NCBI GenBank assembly: GCA_018673925.1
Contig: JABHBL010000043.1
Span: 62,001 to 126,000, forward strand
Source of the DNA: Fidelibacterota bacterium
GTDB lineage: Bacteria; Fidelibacterota; UBA8477; JABMPR01
Length of the DNA stretch: 64,000 bases
Direction: 5' to 3'
Part shown: positions 9,016 through 18,700 of the stretch, piece by piece
Position numbering within the stretch: position 1 is the stretch's first letter
Layout: each line of letters opens with the position of its first letter
The notes under the pieces: model-generated
Seen by the model: only the letters and a program-made list of their open reading frames with translations
Told to the model about the DNA's origin: nothing
Database searches by the model: none
Translations under genes and position numbers: made by a program

Positions 9016-9612
9016 TTACAAGACGTTAAGACCACCATCATCAAGCTTCAGGGGTCGCTTCCAATAATTATATTGTGGTGTCCAGTCTTCCTCACCCATA
9101 CCAGCAAGACCCAGTAATCCCCACATAGAACAATAGATATCCCCGGGGCCAAATTCGCTGGAGTTTTTACGAAATATTTCATCGCCAACACGCTCATAAA
9201 CCACGGCTCCAGGTGAGTTGCCCTCACCTTCTGTTACGGTTTGTTCACGGATGTATTCACCGCCACCATGTGAGGCGAGACGAAAACGCCAACCTCTCTC
9301 ATTGGCAAAGCGACGTTGCAGCTCTGGAGTGTCTTTAGATACGAGCGTGACCGACATGGCTGACTCGAGATGTGGTAAAAACCCGTTAAAACCATCAGCC
9401 CAGAGCATGCAATAACGACAACCCTGTCCCATGTTGTGAATCATGAGCAATCTATCATTTTCTCCAAAGAGCTCGAGGAGAGTAATTTCACCCTCAACGG
9501 TTTTAAATGTATAATTAGGAACTTTTGTGGTTGGACTGGCCTTGCGCAGAGTTGTGAGTTTTTCGTTCAGTTTATAGATCTGATTTTCAATATCTTTAAT
9601 CTCATTACTCAT
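9016..9612 (-). CDS. DUF899-type thioredoxin-like protein
   Basis: 198 residues. After a helical start it has a thioredoxin-like fold with HNMGQGCRYCMLWADG, giving a CxxC pair at the expected active-site position. It ends in a YCSMWGLLGLAG...DWTPQYNYW block typical of DUF899 proteins. The role is unassigned in the family; a redox function is an inference from the CxxC. It is convergent with the nitronate monooxygenase gene and appears to be monocistronic. Confidence 0.75.
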   Translation of the reverse strand: MSNEIKDIENQIYKLNEKLTTLRKASPTTKVPNYTFKTVEGEITLLELFGENDRLLMIHNMGQGCRYCMLWADGFNGFLPHLESAMSVTLVSKDTPELQRRFANERGWRFRLASHGGGEYIREQTVTEGEGNSPGAVVYERVGDEIFRKNSSEFGPGDIYCSMWGLLGLAGMGEEDWTPQYNYWKRPLKLDDGGLNVL

Positions 9613-9725
9613 GAGTGCTATCCTTTCTGATTGAATGAAACCCCCAATTCAATATAGGGCACAGAACCCTCCTGTGAAAAAATTTTGCTTCACACGCATT
9701 TTTGAACAATAATATTGAGATGGGT

Positions 9726-11180
9726 CTATCGGCGAGGCGTGTAGTCTAAGTAATTATCCAATGGATTGGATGAGTCCGTGTTTAGAGATAGGATGTAATC
9801 CACAGTAGGTTGATGATAGTTCATCTCAGTATAGTAGGGGTCAGGATCATAAGCTTGGAAGAAATTGTCTTCCTGGATATACAGGTAATCTGTGGTCAAT
9901 ACGGAATAGACGCTATCCCGATTGAATGCGGTTCCATCACTATGGCGATATCCTTGTGATGTTGTCATTCCCGCCACCACATGGTTCTGCAGGCAATCAA
10001 TCACCTCTTGTCCTGTCAGTCTGAGCTCCAGGATGTTGTTGTCAAACGGTAATACACCAACAATGTCACCCTTGGTAATCTCCCCCGCCTCTATCGCTTG
10101 ACGAATACCCCCACTATTTGTAATGGCGATATCTGCGTTGGGATAATTATATAGCCATGAATCGGTGACCAGATTATGCATCTCAGGGGAAGATCTACCT
10201 ATTTGGACTTCAGTATATCCGATGACCTCTCCCAGTGCTTGAGAGGTGGCTGCTTCCCAGCTATTCACGACGCTTTCGACTGCTGGATCAGCAGTGCCTC
10301 CAAAATTTTCAAAGGTTGTAGCTGCCAGGTTAGATACGGTCATGGTTTCCCGATTATACCAGATATCCAGTCGGGCATAATAGTCCATTCTTGAACCCCC
10401 TTCAATGAGAGCAACCGTTCCAGCCCCACGTATTTCACTGACCAGAGCGTGACAATGCCCTCCTCCAATCATACTGATACCAAGCTCTTTGGCCTGAATC
10501 ACCAATCCCATCATTTCAAATTCACAAATGTGAGCAACGCATAGTATGATTTCAACACCCTCAGCCCAGATTTGAGGGACATACTCCCGGAGAGCCTCGT
10601 CATAATCAATAAAGTTAAAATCTTCCACATAGGTAGGAAATGCTGTATAGCTAGCGCTCCTGGTGGTTAAGCCAATGATTCCCACCAGAATATCATTCAC
10701 TTCTCTTGTGACATATGGTTCAACAAAATCAGGAATACTATCATTTGACTTCAGACGAATATTAGCTGAAAGGTAGGGGAAATTTGCCTGGGCAACCCGC
10801 TCCTGCAACCCAGCCACTTGAAAATCAAATTCATGATTGCCAATGGCGGCTGCACTGTAGCCCATGGCGTTCATAGTCTCTACAGTAGATTCTCCCTGGA
10901 ACCAGGTTGAAATCGCCGGACCCGTCCAGTTGTCTCCTCCACTGAGAATCAAATAGGAGCTATTTTCTGTATAGCCTTCCACATCTCTCCAGACGCCCAT
11001 TAATTTTGCGGCACCATCTGTATCATCTGTCTCAGATATCCAACCATGTTCATCGTTGGTATAGAGAATGGTCAGATCTGAGGGACCCAGGTTTGGAGTA
11101 TCCTCTTCCTTTTCACAAGATTGTAGCAGAAAACAAAACAACAGTGGAAATAGTATAAATTTGATGGCTTTAATTGGCAT
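9726..11180 (-). CDS. 5'-nucleotidase / UshA-family metallophosphatase lipoprotein
   Basis: 484 residues from the chosen ATG; an in-frame GTG lies at 11195. A lipoprotein signal ends at Cys22 (FCFLLQSC). The metallophosphatase motifs are present in order: TNDEHG, SGGDNWTG, GNHEFD, VAHIC and GGHCH. They are followed by a C-terminal 5'-nucleotidase domain (ITNSGGIRQAIEAGEIT, LPFDNNILELRLTG). It is probably anchored in the outer membrane or periplasm and hydrolyses nucleotides or related phosphate esters. It is a single gene, divergent from the next membrane protein. Confidence 0.88.
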   Translation of the reverse strand: MPIKAIKFILFPLLFCFLLQSCEKEEDTPNLGPSDLTILYTNDEHGWISETDDTDGAAKLMGVWRDVEGYTENSSYLILSGGDNWTGPAISTWFQGESTVETMNAMGYSAAAIGNHEFDFQVAGLQERVAQANFPYLSANIRLKSNDSIPDFVEPYVTREVNDILVGIIGLTTRSASYTAFPTYVEDFNFIDYDEALREYVPQIWAEGVEIILCVAHICEFEMMGLVIQAKELGISMIGGGHCHALVSEIRGAGTVALIEGGSRMDYYARLDIWYNRETMTVSNLAATTFENFGGTADPAVESVVNSWEAATSQALGEVIGYTEVQIGRSSPEMHNLVTDSWLYNYPNADIAITNSGGIRQAIEAGEITKGDIVGVLPFDNNILELRLTGQEVIDCLQNHVVAGMTTSQGYRHSDGTAFNRDSVYSVLTTDYLYIQEDNFFQAYDPDPYYTEMNYHQPTVDYILSLNTDSSNPLDNYLDYTPRR

Positions 11181-11317
11181 AAAACATCGTCCCACCTGAG
11201 ATTAACCTAACTCAATCGTCACTCATACAAAAAACTGTATCATTTTCTATTCACAGACTCAATCCGTAAAACCGGATTCTCTTTACTCGCTAGATAATGG
11301 GTTTACTTTGACCCACT

Positions 11318-11770
11318 ATGAATGTATCACACAAAACCTTAAAACTACTCGCTGCTTTGATCTGGTACATAGGTCCTGTCATTCTTTTTAATAAAGGTGC
11401 GGATCTTGCCAATGAAGCATATAATATAGAACCTCATGGCTGGGGACGGCTCTTTAGCTGGACTGCCGGCATCGCTATTGGGCTGGTAAAAACTCGCTAT
11501 ATCTTTCTTAAAAGCTGCCGAAAGAACCTTGCTCGCATCGATGCGTTGACCTCGCCAAAACTTGGACAGTTTTATCGGATCCAGTTCTTTTTTGCCTTGG
11601 CATCAATGATCGCTCTTGGGGCTTTCCTTTCAAGGGTATCCCAGGGAAATCACACCTTTCTGGTCTTTGTTGCAACCCTGGATATCAGCATTGGTACAGC
11701 ACTGCTGGTTAGCAGCAAGGTGTTCTGGGAACAGGGTGTCTTTTCGTTCTCAAAACAGGGCGTTCAGTAG
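11318..11770 (+). CDS. Four-helix membrane protein, unknown function
   Basis: 150 residues with hydrophobic segments near 8-26, 43-58, 91-110 and 117-136, so it is an inner-membrane protein. The loop between helices 2 and 3 is basic (KTRYIFLKSCRKNLARID), which suggests it faces the cytoplasm. No family is recognised. The gene stands alone, with its promoter presumably in the 11196-11317 gap shared with the divergent nucleotidase. Confidence 0.6.
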   Translation: MNVSHKTLKLLAALIWYIGPVILFNKGADLANEAYNIEPHGWGRLFSWTAGIAIGLVKTRYIFLKSCRKNLARIDALTSPKLGQFYRIQFFFALASMIALGAFLSRVSQGNHTFLVFVATLDISIGTALLVSSKVFWEQGVFSFSKQGVQ

Positions 11771-11816
11771 ACTACTTGTAATCTGATTGTCTGGACTGGT
11801 TCTGTTCCGGGTCGTT

Positions 11817-12515
11817 TTAAAAAATGTATGGAATTAAATACTTCGAGTGTTTTTTGTACTCGGACCATTCCTCATACCGGGACATGGATCTTTCTTTCAT
11901 GATTATATTTATGGAGAAATATCCCAGCCAAACCCAGGCCAGAATGGCCCAGGGAATCCAATGCCAAGCCAGTAAAGCAAATGAGCCATAAATCAACATT
12001 TCACCAAGATAGTTGGGATGTCTGATCATGCGGAACATGCCAGTCGTGATAAGCCCTTTTTGGTGTTTAAGCGTAAAGTACTTTTGAGCATCCGCTGTGA
12101 TCATCAGCGCGAGACCGATGGCATAAACGAATATCGCTGTAGCCGTCCAAATCCAATTCGCACCGATATGAGCCTCACCGAGAACTGGTGAAATCAGTAG
12201 GAATGGTGCCACCCAATAAGGTCCCAAAACAGCAACTACAGCACTGATGGCACCACCAAAGGTGATCTTAGCCTGCCATTTGTTGTCGGGAAATGTAACA
12301 TCCTTTAGAATCCAGATTATTCCATAACTTCCATGTAAGGCGAGGTAGACCCAGGCCTGTGTTGAGTAATTATCGAAAAAATACATTAATCCCATGACCC
12401 AGAACAGGGTCATGCCCTTTTGAAAATTGATGACCCAGTTAAAATTGAGAACTCTAGGTCCCCCAAGAAGATCATGACTCAAATAATGAGTGGCTTTATG
12501 AATTGATGAAATCAT
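11817..12515 (-). CDS. Membrane methyltransferase of the isoprenylcysteine/DUF1295 type
   Basis: Integral membrane protein with about six helices and the C-terminal signature GMFRMIRHPNYLGEMLIYGS followed by an ERSMSRYEEWSEYKKHSKYLIP tail. This is the phospholipid-methyltransferase/ICMT-like fold, in which the RHPNYxGE block binds S-adenosylmethionine. I take the ATG at 12515 with AAGGTG nine bases upstream; an in-frame GTG lies at 12527. It directly follows a soluble methyltransferase gene in the same operon. The substrate is unknown. Confidence 0.75.
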   Translation of the reverse strand: MISSIHKATHYLSHDLLGGPRVLNFNWVINFQKGMTLFWVMGLMYFFDNYSTQAWVYLALHGSYGIIWILKDVTFPDNKWQAKITFGGAISAVVAVLGPYWVAPFLLISPVLGEAHIGANWIWTATAIFVYAIGLALMITADAQKYFTLKHQKGLITTGMFRMIRHPNYLGEMLIYGSFALLAWHWIPWAILAWVWLGYFSINIIMKERSMSRYEEWSEYKKHSKYLIPYIF

Positions 12516-12528
12516 AATAGGTATCACC

Positions 12529-13332
12529 TTATTCCTTCTCAGCGATGAGGATATAGCTTAGTGGAATTTCAGGTCCCGATTCCTGATTCTTGCCATGGAG
12601 TGTTGAAATATCATCGGGATACTCAGAGAAGTGTCTCACTTTCATCCCGTTATCAATAATTCCCATGAGGATGTCTGAGAGTGTCCAAACAAACCAGTAC
12701 ATGGATTTTGATTTATAAGTGGTTTTTCCAACATAGTCGATACCGTCATTGTCGATATAGGGCTCCTGTTTAAAATAAGGCTCAATAATTTTCATTGGAT
12801 CCACATTATCCAGATCATCAGATGGGAGCATTTCGGAGAAGGGATGAGATTCGTGGATAAACAGTTCTCCATCCTCATTCAGAAGTGCAGCCACCTTGCC
12901 AAAGAAGCGCTGTATGGCTGGCATCCAACCCAGACAACCGATGCTGATGTATACGATGTCAAACGTGTCATGATACTTCTCAGGGATGTCATAGGCATCA
13001 GTTTGAACAAACTCACAAGCAATATCAACTCGGGCTGCTCTTTCTCGAGCCTCCTGGATGGCCTCATCTGATATATCAAAGCCAACACATTCACCGGCTC
13101 CCATGTTTTTGAGGGACATCAACTCAACGCCATTGTTGCAGCAAACATGGGCAATTTTCTGTCCCTGGAAATTCAGCGACTCTATCAATGAGAGCTCAGG
13201 TTCCTTTATTACAGAAAAGCCCTTGTCCGAAAACGCAATATCCCATTTGTCAGCATTAGATTTCTGGTGATGTGGCATGGCTTCATTCCAGGCTTCCCGA
13301 TTGGCTTGTGTATATTTTTTTATATCACTCAT
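12529..13332 (-). CDS. Class I SAM-dependent methyltransferase
   Basis: 267 residues with a Rossmann-type SAM site: IAHVCCNNGVELMSLKNMGAGECVGFDISDEAI, then FVQTDAYDIPEKYHDTFDIVYISIGCLGWM. The usual GxGxG is replaced by CCNNG. It also contains ESHPFSEM. It is cotranscribed with the downstream membrane methyltransferase, with a gap of 13 bases or a near overlap depending on the start used there. The substrate cannot be read from the sequence. Confidence 0.8.
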   Translation of the reverse strand: MSDIKKYTQANREAWNEAMPHHQKSNADKWDIAFSDKGFSVIKEPELSLIESLNFQGQKIAHVCCNNGVELMSLKNMGAGECVGFDISDEAIQEARERAARVDIACEFVQTDAYDIPEKYHDTFDIVYISIGCLGWMPAIQRFFGKVAALLNEDGELFIHESHPFSEMLPSDDLDNVDPMKIIEPYFKQEPYIDNDGIDYVGKTTYKSKSMYWFVWTLSDILMGIIDNGMKVRHFSEYPDDISTLHGKNQESGPEIPLSYILIAEKE

Positions 13333-13362
13333 AAATGATTATCTGCTTCCTTTTCTATCTCT

Positions 13363-14712
13363 TTAAAAAGGTGGCTCAGGCAAATTGAATTCAGCTTTGG
13401 CTGATCGCTTGAATTGCTCACTTTTCTTATTCTTCAGATACATCGCCTGTTTAAAACCACGATCTCTCAATGCGCTTATTCCCACCGTGGCTGAAGTGCC
13501 CTTATAAATTCTTTTACCAAAACGTCGGATCACATCCCAGTCAATTTCTATACCCAGACCAGGATTGTCGGGAATTTTTATCCTGCCTTCTGAATCGCGG
13601 GGAAACCCGCCTTTGATAAATCGTGCCCAGGCGTCCGCTGTCCAATTTCCTTCCAATGGATATTCCAAAAGGCTGCGCTCGGCCTCAGGAATAACACCAA
13701 CCAACTGCAAAGCAATGGCGAATCCAAGCCCAGTGGTCCACGTATGAGGACAAAACTTAATTTTATCTGAATTGTTTTCTAGGTTGCGTTTCTGAATCTC
13801 CTTGATCAGCCAGTAAACATTGGAAATACCCCCAGCATAGGTACCACCGGCCATGACCGCATCTGGTTGATAAATATCCAGACTCCCAAAATCCAACATG
13901 GCTTTAAAATCCCGCCAGGTCGAATTTAGCTCGCCACCGGCAATAGGTGTTTTGGTATTATTGCGAAGTTCCGCCAGTCCTTCAAAATTTCCCCGGTTTA
14001 AGGGTTCTTCCAGCCAGTAGACATTATGGGGTTCAAGACCTTTGGCAAAATTCAAGGCTGTTTCAAGATTCCATTTGGGGGTTTCGTCAATGAGGTCCAC
14101 AGGCCACCCCTGGTTGGCATCCACCATAATTTTCATATCTGGTCCCACCTGATCACGGGCTGCGCCTACATAATCTACCATCTCATTGACATCAACGCCC
14201 TTCACACGCAATTTGATGCCCTTGTAGGCCTGATTTTGAGCCCAGGAGCTAAGTTCTCGACTCTTACTCTGATTATGACCGTGGTTTGCACCTGTGGACA
14301 TATAGGGTGAAACATATCCACCGCTACCCCCTAATACCTTCCAGAGGGGTTCATTCCGACTTTTCCCAATGATGTCCCAGATAGCTCCATCGATCCAACC
14401 ATTCCGCATACCGATGTATGAAAACTCCTGAATCCGCTGATTCATCAGGCGAATATCGAGGGGGTTGAGACCCATAAGATAGTTCCCCAGAATTGAGCCC
14501 AGACCACTGCGTTCAGGTCCCATTCCCACTGTTGCAGCCACACCTTCCAGGCCAGTATCTGTACCAAGCTTCAACAGATAAAACCTGACTTCAGATTGTC
14601 TAAATCCAGGAATCCAACTCGGGTTGAAGTAAGCGGGTTGTGCAAAGAAACCGGGTTTGTTTTCTTCCAGAGGAATCTTTACATAATAAAGTTCTATGCG
14701 ATCAATTTTCAT
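13363..14712 (-). CDS. Enolase-superfamily enzyme, mandelate racemase-like subgroup
   Basis: Likely a sugar-acid dehydratase or racemase; 449 residues from the ATG at 14712, which has GGTGG just upstream. Metal ligands fit Asp198 (MVDANQGW), Glu235 (WLEEPL) and Glu261 (AGGELN). His323 in CPHTWTTGLG is the mandelate-racemase-type general base. The KxK motif of the superfamily appears as Lys167-Leu-Arg169, so the second lysine is arginine. It has a basic C-terminal extension (about 390-449). There is no transporter or sugar gene next to it to hint at the substrate. Confidence 0.82.
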   Translation of the reverse strand: MKIDRIELYYVKIPLEENKPGFFAQPAYFNPSWIPGFRQSEVRFYLLKLGTDTGLEGVAATVGMGPERSGLGSILGNYLMGLNPLDIRLMNQRIQEFSYIGMRNGWIDGAIWDIIGKSRNEPLWKVLGGSGGYVSPYMSTGANHGHNQSKSRELSSWAQNQAYKGIKLRVKGVDVNEMVDYVGAARDQVGPDMKIMVDANQGWPVDLIDETPKWNLETALNFAKGLEPHNVYWLEEPLNRGNFEGLAELRNNTKTPIAGGELNSTWRDFKAMLDFGSLDIYQPDAVMAGGTYAGGISNVYWLIKEIQKRNLENNSDKIKFCPHTWTTGLGFAIALQLVGVIPEAERSLLEYPLEGNWTADAWARFIKGGFPRDSEGRIKIPDNPGLGIEIDWDVIRRFGKRIYKGTSATVGISALRDRGFKQAMYLKNKKSEQFKRSAKAEFNLPEPPF

Positions 14713-14870
14713 AACTATCCACCCCAAATGTTAGCACCAGCAAATTGAATTTAAAACTCTGAGTGTGGGAAATTATGATAGAGACCAATTTTAGCAAGGA
14801 GCTTCTATGAATCACCTCTCAGCTCAACCCTTTTCACTTCCTCCCGTCTGCTTCTGGTTTAGTTTCAGAC

Positions 14871-15704
14871 ATGCTTCCCTGGATCACTATTCTCCGACCA
14901 CTAAATCTACTTCAAGCCACCCTGGCGGTAGTTCTGACCACTGCCTTTTTAGGTGAGCTGGATCAGATACGCAGCCTCATGTTTTTAATTTTGTCGGTGA
15001 TCACCATAAATGCCGGTGGAAACATCATTAATGACATATATGATCTGGAAATTGACCGAATAAACAGACCTGATCGTCCTTTGCCATCAGGCACAATGAG
15101 TGTGGGTCAGGCACGCATCTACCTCATTGTTCTTTTTGCCATCGGATTGCTATTCTCATGGCTGATATCATTGGAAACCTTCATTATTGCAGGTCCAATA
15201 TCCATCCCAACCCTCATTGCCTACTCCGCTTGTTTTAAACGTCAGCCTCTTATTGGAAATCTGACCGTTTCATTTATGCTGGGACTGGCCTTCATCTATG
15301 TGGGGGCCGCTTTTGGTAATATTCAGGCTACCCTGGTGATGGCTGCTCTTGCTTTTGGCTTTACACTCATCCGCGAAATAGTCAAGGATCTGGAGGATAT
15401 GGAAGGTGATGCCAAGGATGATGCAAGAACGCTCCCTCTGGTATGGGGAGAGAGCAACACCCTGAATCTGGTACTGTTTCTCATAGCTGCATTCATCGCT
15501 CTTGATGTATTGCCCTATGCTCTGGGTGTCTATAATCAAATCTATCTCTGGATAGTCATATTGGGGATAAATCTGCCCCTTTTGATATTCGCTTTTATTC
15601 TGTGGAAGCAACCAATCAAAAAAAATTACTCCAGAGTGCAATTGTTTTTAAAACTCGATATTTTTGTGGGTCTCGCCGCTCTATATTTCGGCCAGACTTT
15701 TTAA
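14871..15704 (+). CDS. UbiA-family prenyltransferase, geranylgeranylglycerol-phosphate type
   Basis: 277 residues with about eight membrane helices. The two Asp-rich prenyl-diphosphate motifs are NDIYDLEIDRINRPDRP near 61-77 and KDLEDMEGDAKDDARTLPL near 180-198. The second motif resembles the archaeal digeranylgeranylglyceryl phosphate synthase branch of UbiA rather than the 4-hydroxybenzoate or haem branches. Related genes are common in FCB bacteria. It could also act in quinone or tocopherol-like synthesis. A small UUCG hairpin follows, then dnaE. Confidence 0.75.
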   Translation: MLPWITILRPLNLLQATLAVVLTTAFLGELDQIRSLMFLILSVITINAGGNIINDIYDLEIDRINRPDRPLPSGTMSVGQARIYLIVLFAIGLLFSWLISLETFIIAGPISIPTLIAYSACFKRQPLIGNLTVSFMLGLAFIYVGAAFGNIQATLVMAALAFGFTLIREIVKDLEDMEGDAKDDARTLPLVWGESNTLNLVLFLIAAFIALDVLPYALGVYNQIYLWIVILGINLPLLIFAFILWKQPIKKNYSRVQLFLKLDIFVGLAALYFGQTF

Positions 15705-15710
15705 CTGCTT

Positions 15711-15724
15711 TTCCCTTCGGGGAA
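15711..15724 (+). promoter_or_regulatory. UUCG-tetraloop hairpin upstream of dnaE
   Basis: TTCCC-TTCG-GGGAA forms a five-pair stem closed by a C(UUCG)G tetraloop, an exceptionally stable RNA loop. It lies between the UbiA-type gene stop and the dnaE GTG start, 18 bases before that start. There is no T-run, so it is more likely an RNA stability element or a translation/processing signal than a terminator. Confidence 0.45.
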
Positions 15725-15742
15725 TCACAATAAGGATACACC

Positions 15743-18700
15743 GTGGCTGAATTCGTTCACCTTCACAATCACTCCCATTACTCGCTTCTGGACGGCGCTG
15801 CTCGTATAGATCAGATCATTTCCAAAGTTTCTGAGCTTGAGATGAAAAGTTTCGCCTTGACTGATCATGGTAACATGTTTGGTGCCGTAGAGTTCTATAA
15901 GGCTGCAACTAAAGCTAATATCAAACCCATCATTGGGATGGAGGCATATGTCTCTCCAGGGGTGCACACTGAAAAACGCATGCCCACTGAAGGGAAGCGA
16001 GCCTATCATCTAGTTTTACTGGCGAAAAACAACACAGGCTATCGAAACCTCATGAAATTGACTTCCATGGCTTATCAGGATGGGTTTTACTTTGTTCCAC
16101 GTGTTGATAAGGATCTCTTGAGACAATACTCGGAAGGTTTGGTCGCTACATCAGCCTGCCTCAGTGGACAGGTAACCTATCATGCCAGTCGTGGAGATTA
16201 TGACCGGGCAAAAGAACAGGCCATAGAGTATGATGAAATTTTTGGTCGGGGAAATTTCTTTCTGGAAATGCAAAGACACTTCACCCTCGAGGGTCGTGAA
16301 TTTGAACGCGAGGCTATTGCCCGGGAAGTCATTCAAAAAGTCTCAAAAGACACGGGAATCCCCCTCGTAGCAACCAATGATGCTCATTATGTCAGCGCCG
16401 AACATCACAAAGCCCATGATGCCTTGATTTGTATCGGTCGTGGCAAGTATGTCAGCGATACCAATCGCATGAAATACGATACCAAGGATATTTACATAAA
16501 AAGTGCTGAGCAAATGGTTGAACTCTTCAAAGATGTTCCAGAAGCCATTGAAAACACACTACGCATAAATGAAATGTGCCAGTTCAAGCTGGAAACCGGT
16601 GTTAATCACATGCCTGAATTTCCCATCCCAGAAGGTCGTTCTCTGAATGACCACCTCGATTCAATCACCTGGGAAGGCATGGAACGTCGGGTAAAACAAA
16701 TTGACACCCGCTACAAGGAACGCCTGGATTATGAGCTGGATGTCATCAAGAAGATGGGTTTCCCTGGATACTTCCTCATTACCCATGACTTTGTGAAATA
16801 TGCTAAAAAAGAAGGCATTCCTGTTGGACCGGGACGTGGTTCAGCAGCTGGAAGTCTGGTGGCTTATTCATTAGGTATTACTGATCTCGATCCACTTCAA
16901 TATGATTTGCTGTTTGAGCGCTTTCTGAATCCTGATCGCGTGAGTATGCCTGATATCGATATCGATTTTTGTTATGATAGACGTGAAGAGGTTATCGATT
17001 ACATGCGTGATCGCTTTGGGCATGATTCAGTTACCCAGATCATCACCTTTAATAAGCTGAAGGCCCGAGCGGTTATTCGCGATGTAGGCCGAGTCCTGGA
17101 AGTTCCTATCAAGGAGACAGACCGCATTGCCAAGCTGGTGCCTGAGGAGTTGGGTATCAAACTGCCCCAGGCTTTGAAGAAAAGTCCTGAGCTGAAACAG
17201 GCTTCTGAATTGGATGAAGTCCATACACAATTGTTTGAATACTCCGAAGTACTGGAAGGCATGAACCGTAATGCTGGCAAGCATGCTGCTGGTCTGGTAA
17301 TCGCTCCAGGAAAACTCACAGATTACATTCCCCTTTACAAATCTGCCAAAGACGGCTCCGTAACCAGCCAGTACGACATGAAAGCGCTGGAAGATGTGGG
17401 TCTTATCAAGTTTGACTTCCTTGGTCTAAGAACTCTCACCGTTATCCAGGAAGCCGTTGAGCTCATTAAGAAGTTTCATGGTGTGGAAATTGATATTGCC
17501 ACCATCCCTATGGATGACCCTGCCGTTTATAAACTCTTTGCCGACGGTCTTACTATCGGTCTTTTCCAGTTTGAATCCACTGGAATGCGAGAATACCTCA
17601 AAAAACTCAAGCCAACTGTTCTTGAAGATTTATTTGCCATGAATGCCCTATATCGTCCTGGTCCCATGGGCAATATCAATGACTTTATCGCTCGTAAGCA
17701 TGGCGAGCAGAAAGTCACATCGCTGCATCCCCTCATGGAGGAGATTCTAAAAGAAACCTACGGAATTATTGTCTACCAGGAACAGGTCATGCAGCTGGGT
17801 TCCGTAATCGCCGGCTTCTCTCTCTCAAAAGCCGATTTAATGCGCCGGGCCATGGGTAAGAAAATCAAGTCCCTCATGGATGAGATGAAGGAAGAGTTCA
17901 TCTCAGGTGCCAAGAAAAACGACATCAATGAAAAACTCGCAAGTAAGATCTGGGATTTAATTGAAAAGTTTGCAGAATACGGCTTTAACAAAAGTCACTC
18001 AGCAGCTTATTCGGTCATCGCCTACCAGACCGCTTACCTGAAGACCCATTATCCTGTAGAATTCCTCGCTGCAAATATGAGTTCTGAAAAGGACAATACT
18101 GAAAAGATTCAGATGCTTCTCGCAGAATGTCGTAAGTTGGGTATCAAAACGATTCCGCCTGATGTTAATGCCAGTATGGTTCACTTCGCCCCTGGCGAGA
18201 ACAAAAGTATTATTTACGGGTTGAATGCCATCAAGAAGGTGGGTTTCAAAGCTGCTGAAGTCATCATGCAGGAACGCCTGGAAAATGGTCCTTTTGAATC
18301 CATTTTTGATTTTTGTTCACGCGTGGATTCTCAAAATACCAACAAAGGTGTGGTAGAAGCCCTGGTCGGTAGTGGTGCCATGGATACACTCCCAGGAACC
18401 CGTTGGGAAAAATTCCTCAGTGTTGAAGATGCAGTTTACCACGGTCAACGTGTTCAAACTTTGAAAAACACAAACCAGACTGATCTCTTTGGTGGTGGCG
18501 GTGATTCAGCCATGATCCGCGAGCCAGAACTTGGCGATGCACCAGCCTGGAACAACATGGATATGCTCAATCGTGAGCGTGAATACATTGGCTTCTATCT
18601 AACCGGCCACCCCCTACATGGTTTTGAAAGTGAAATCAACGCCTTCTCCAATGTGGATCTCATTGATCTCACTGCCACTCGGGATGAGCAAGAAGTTCGC

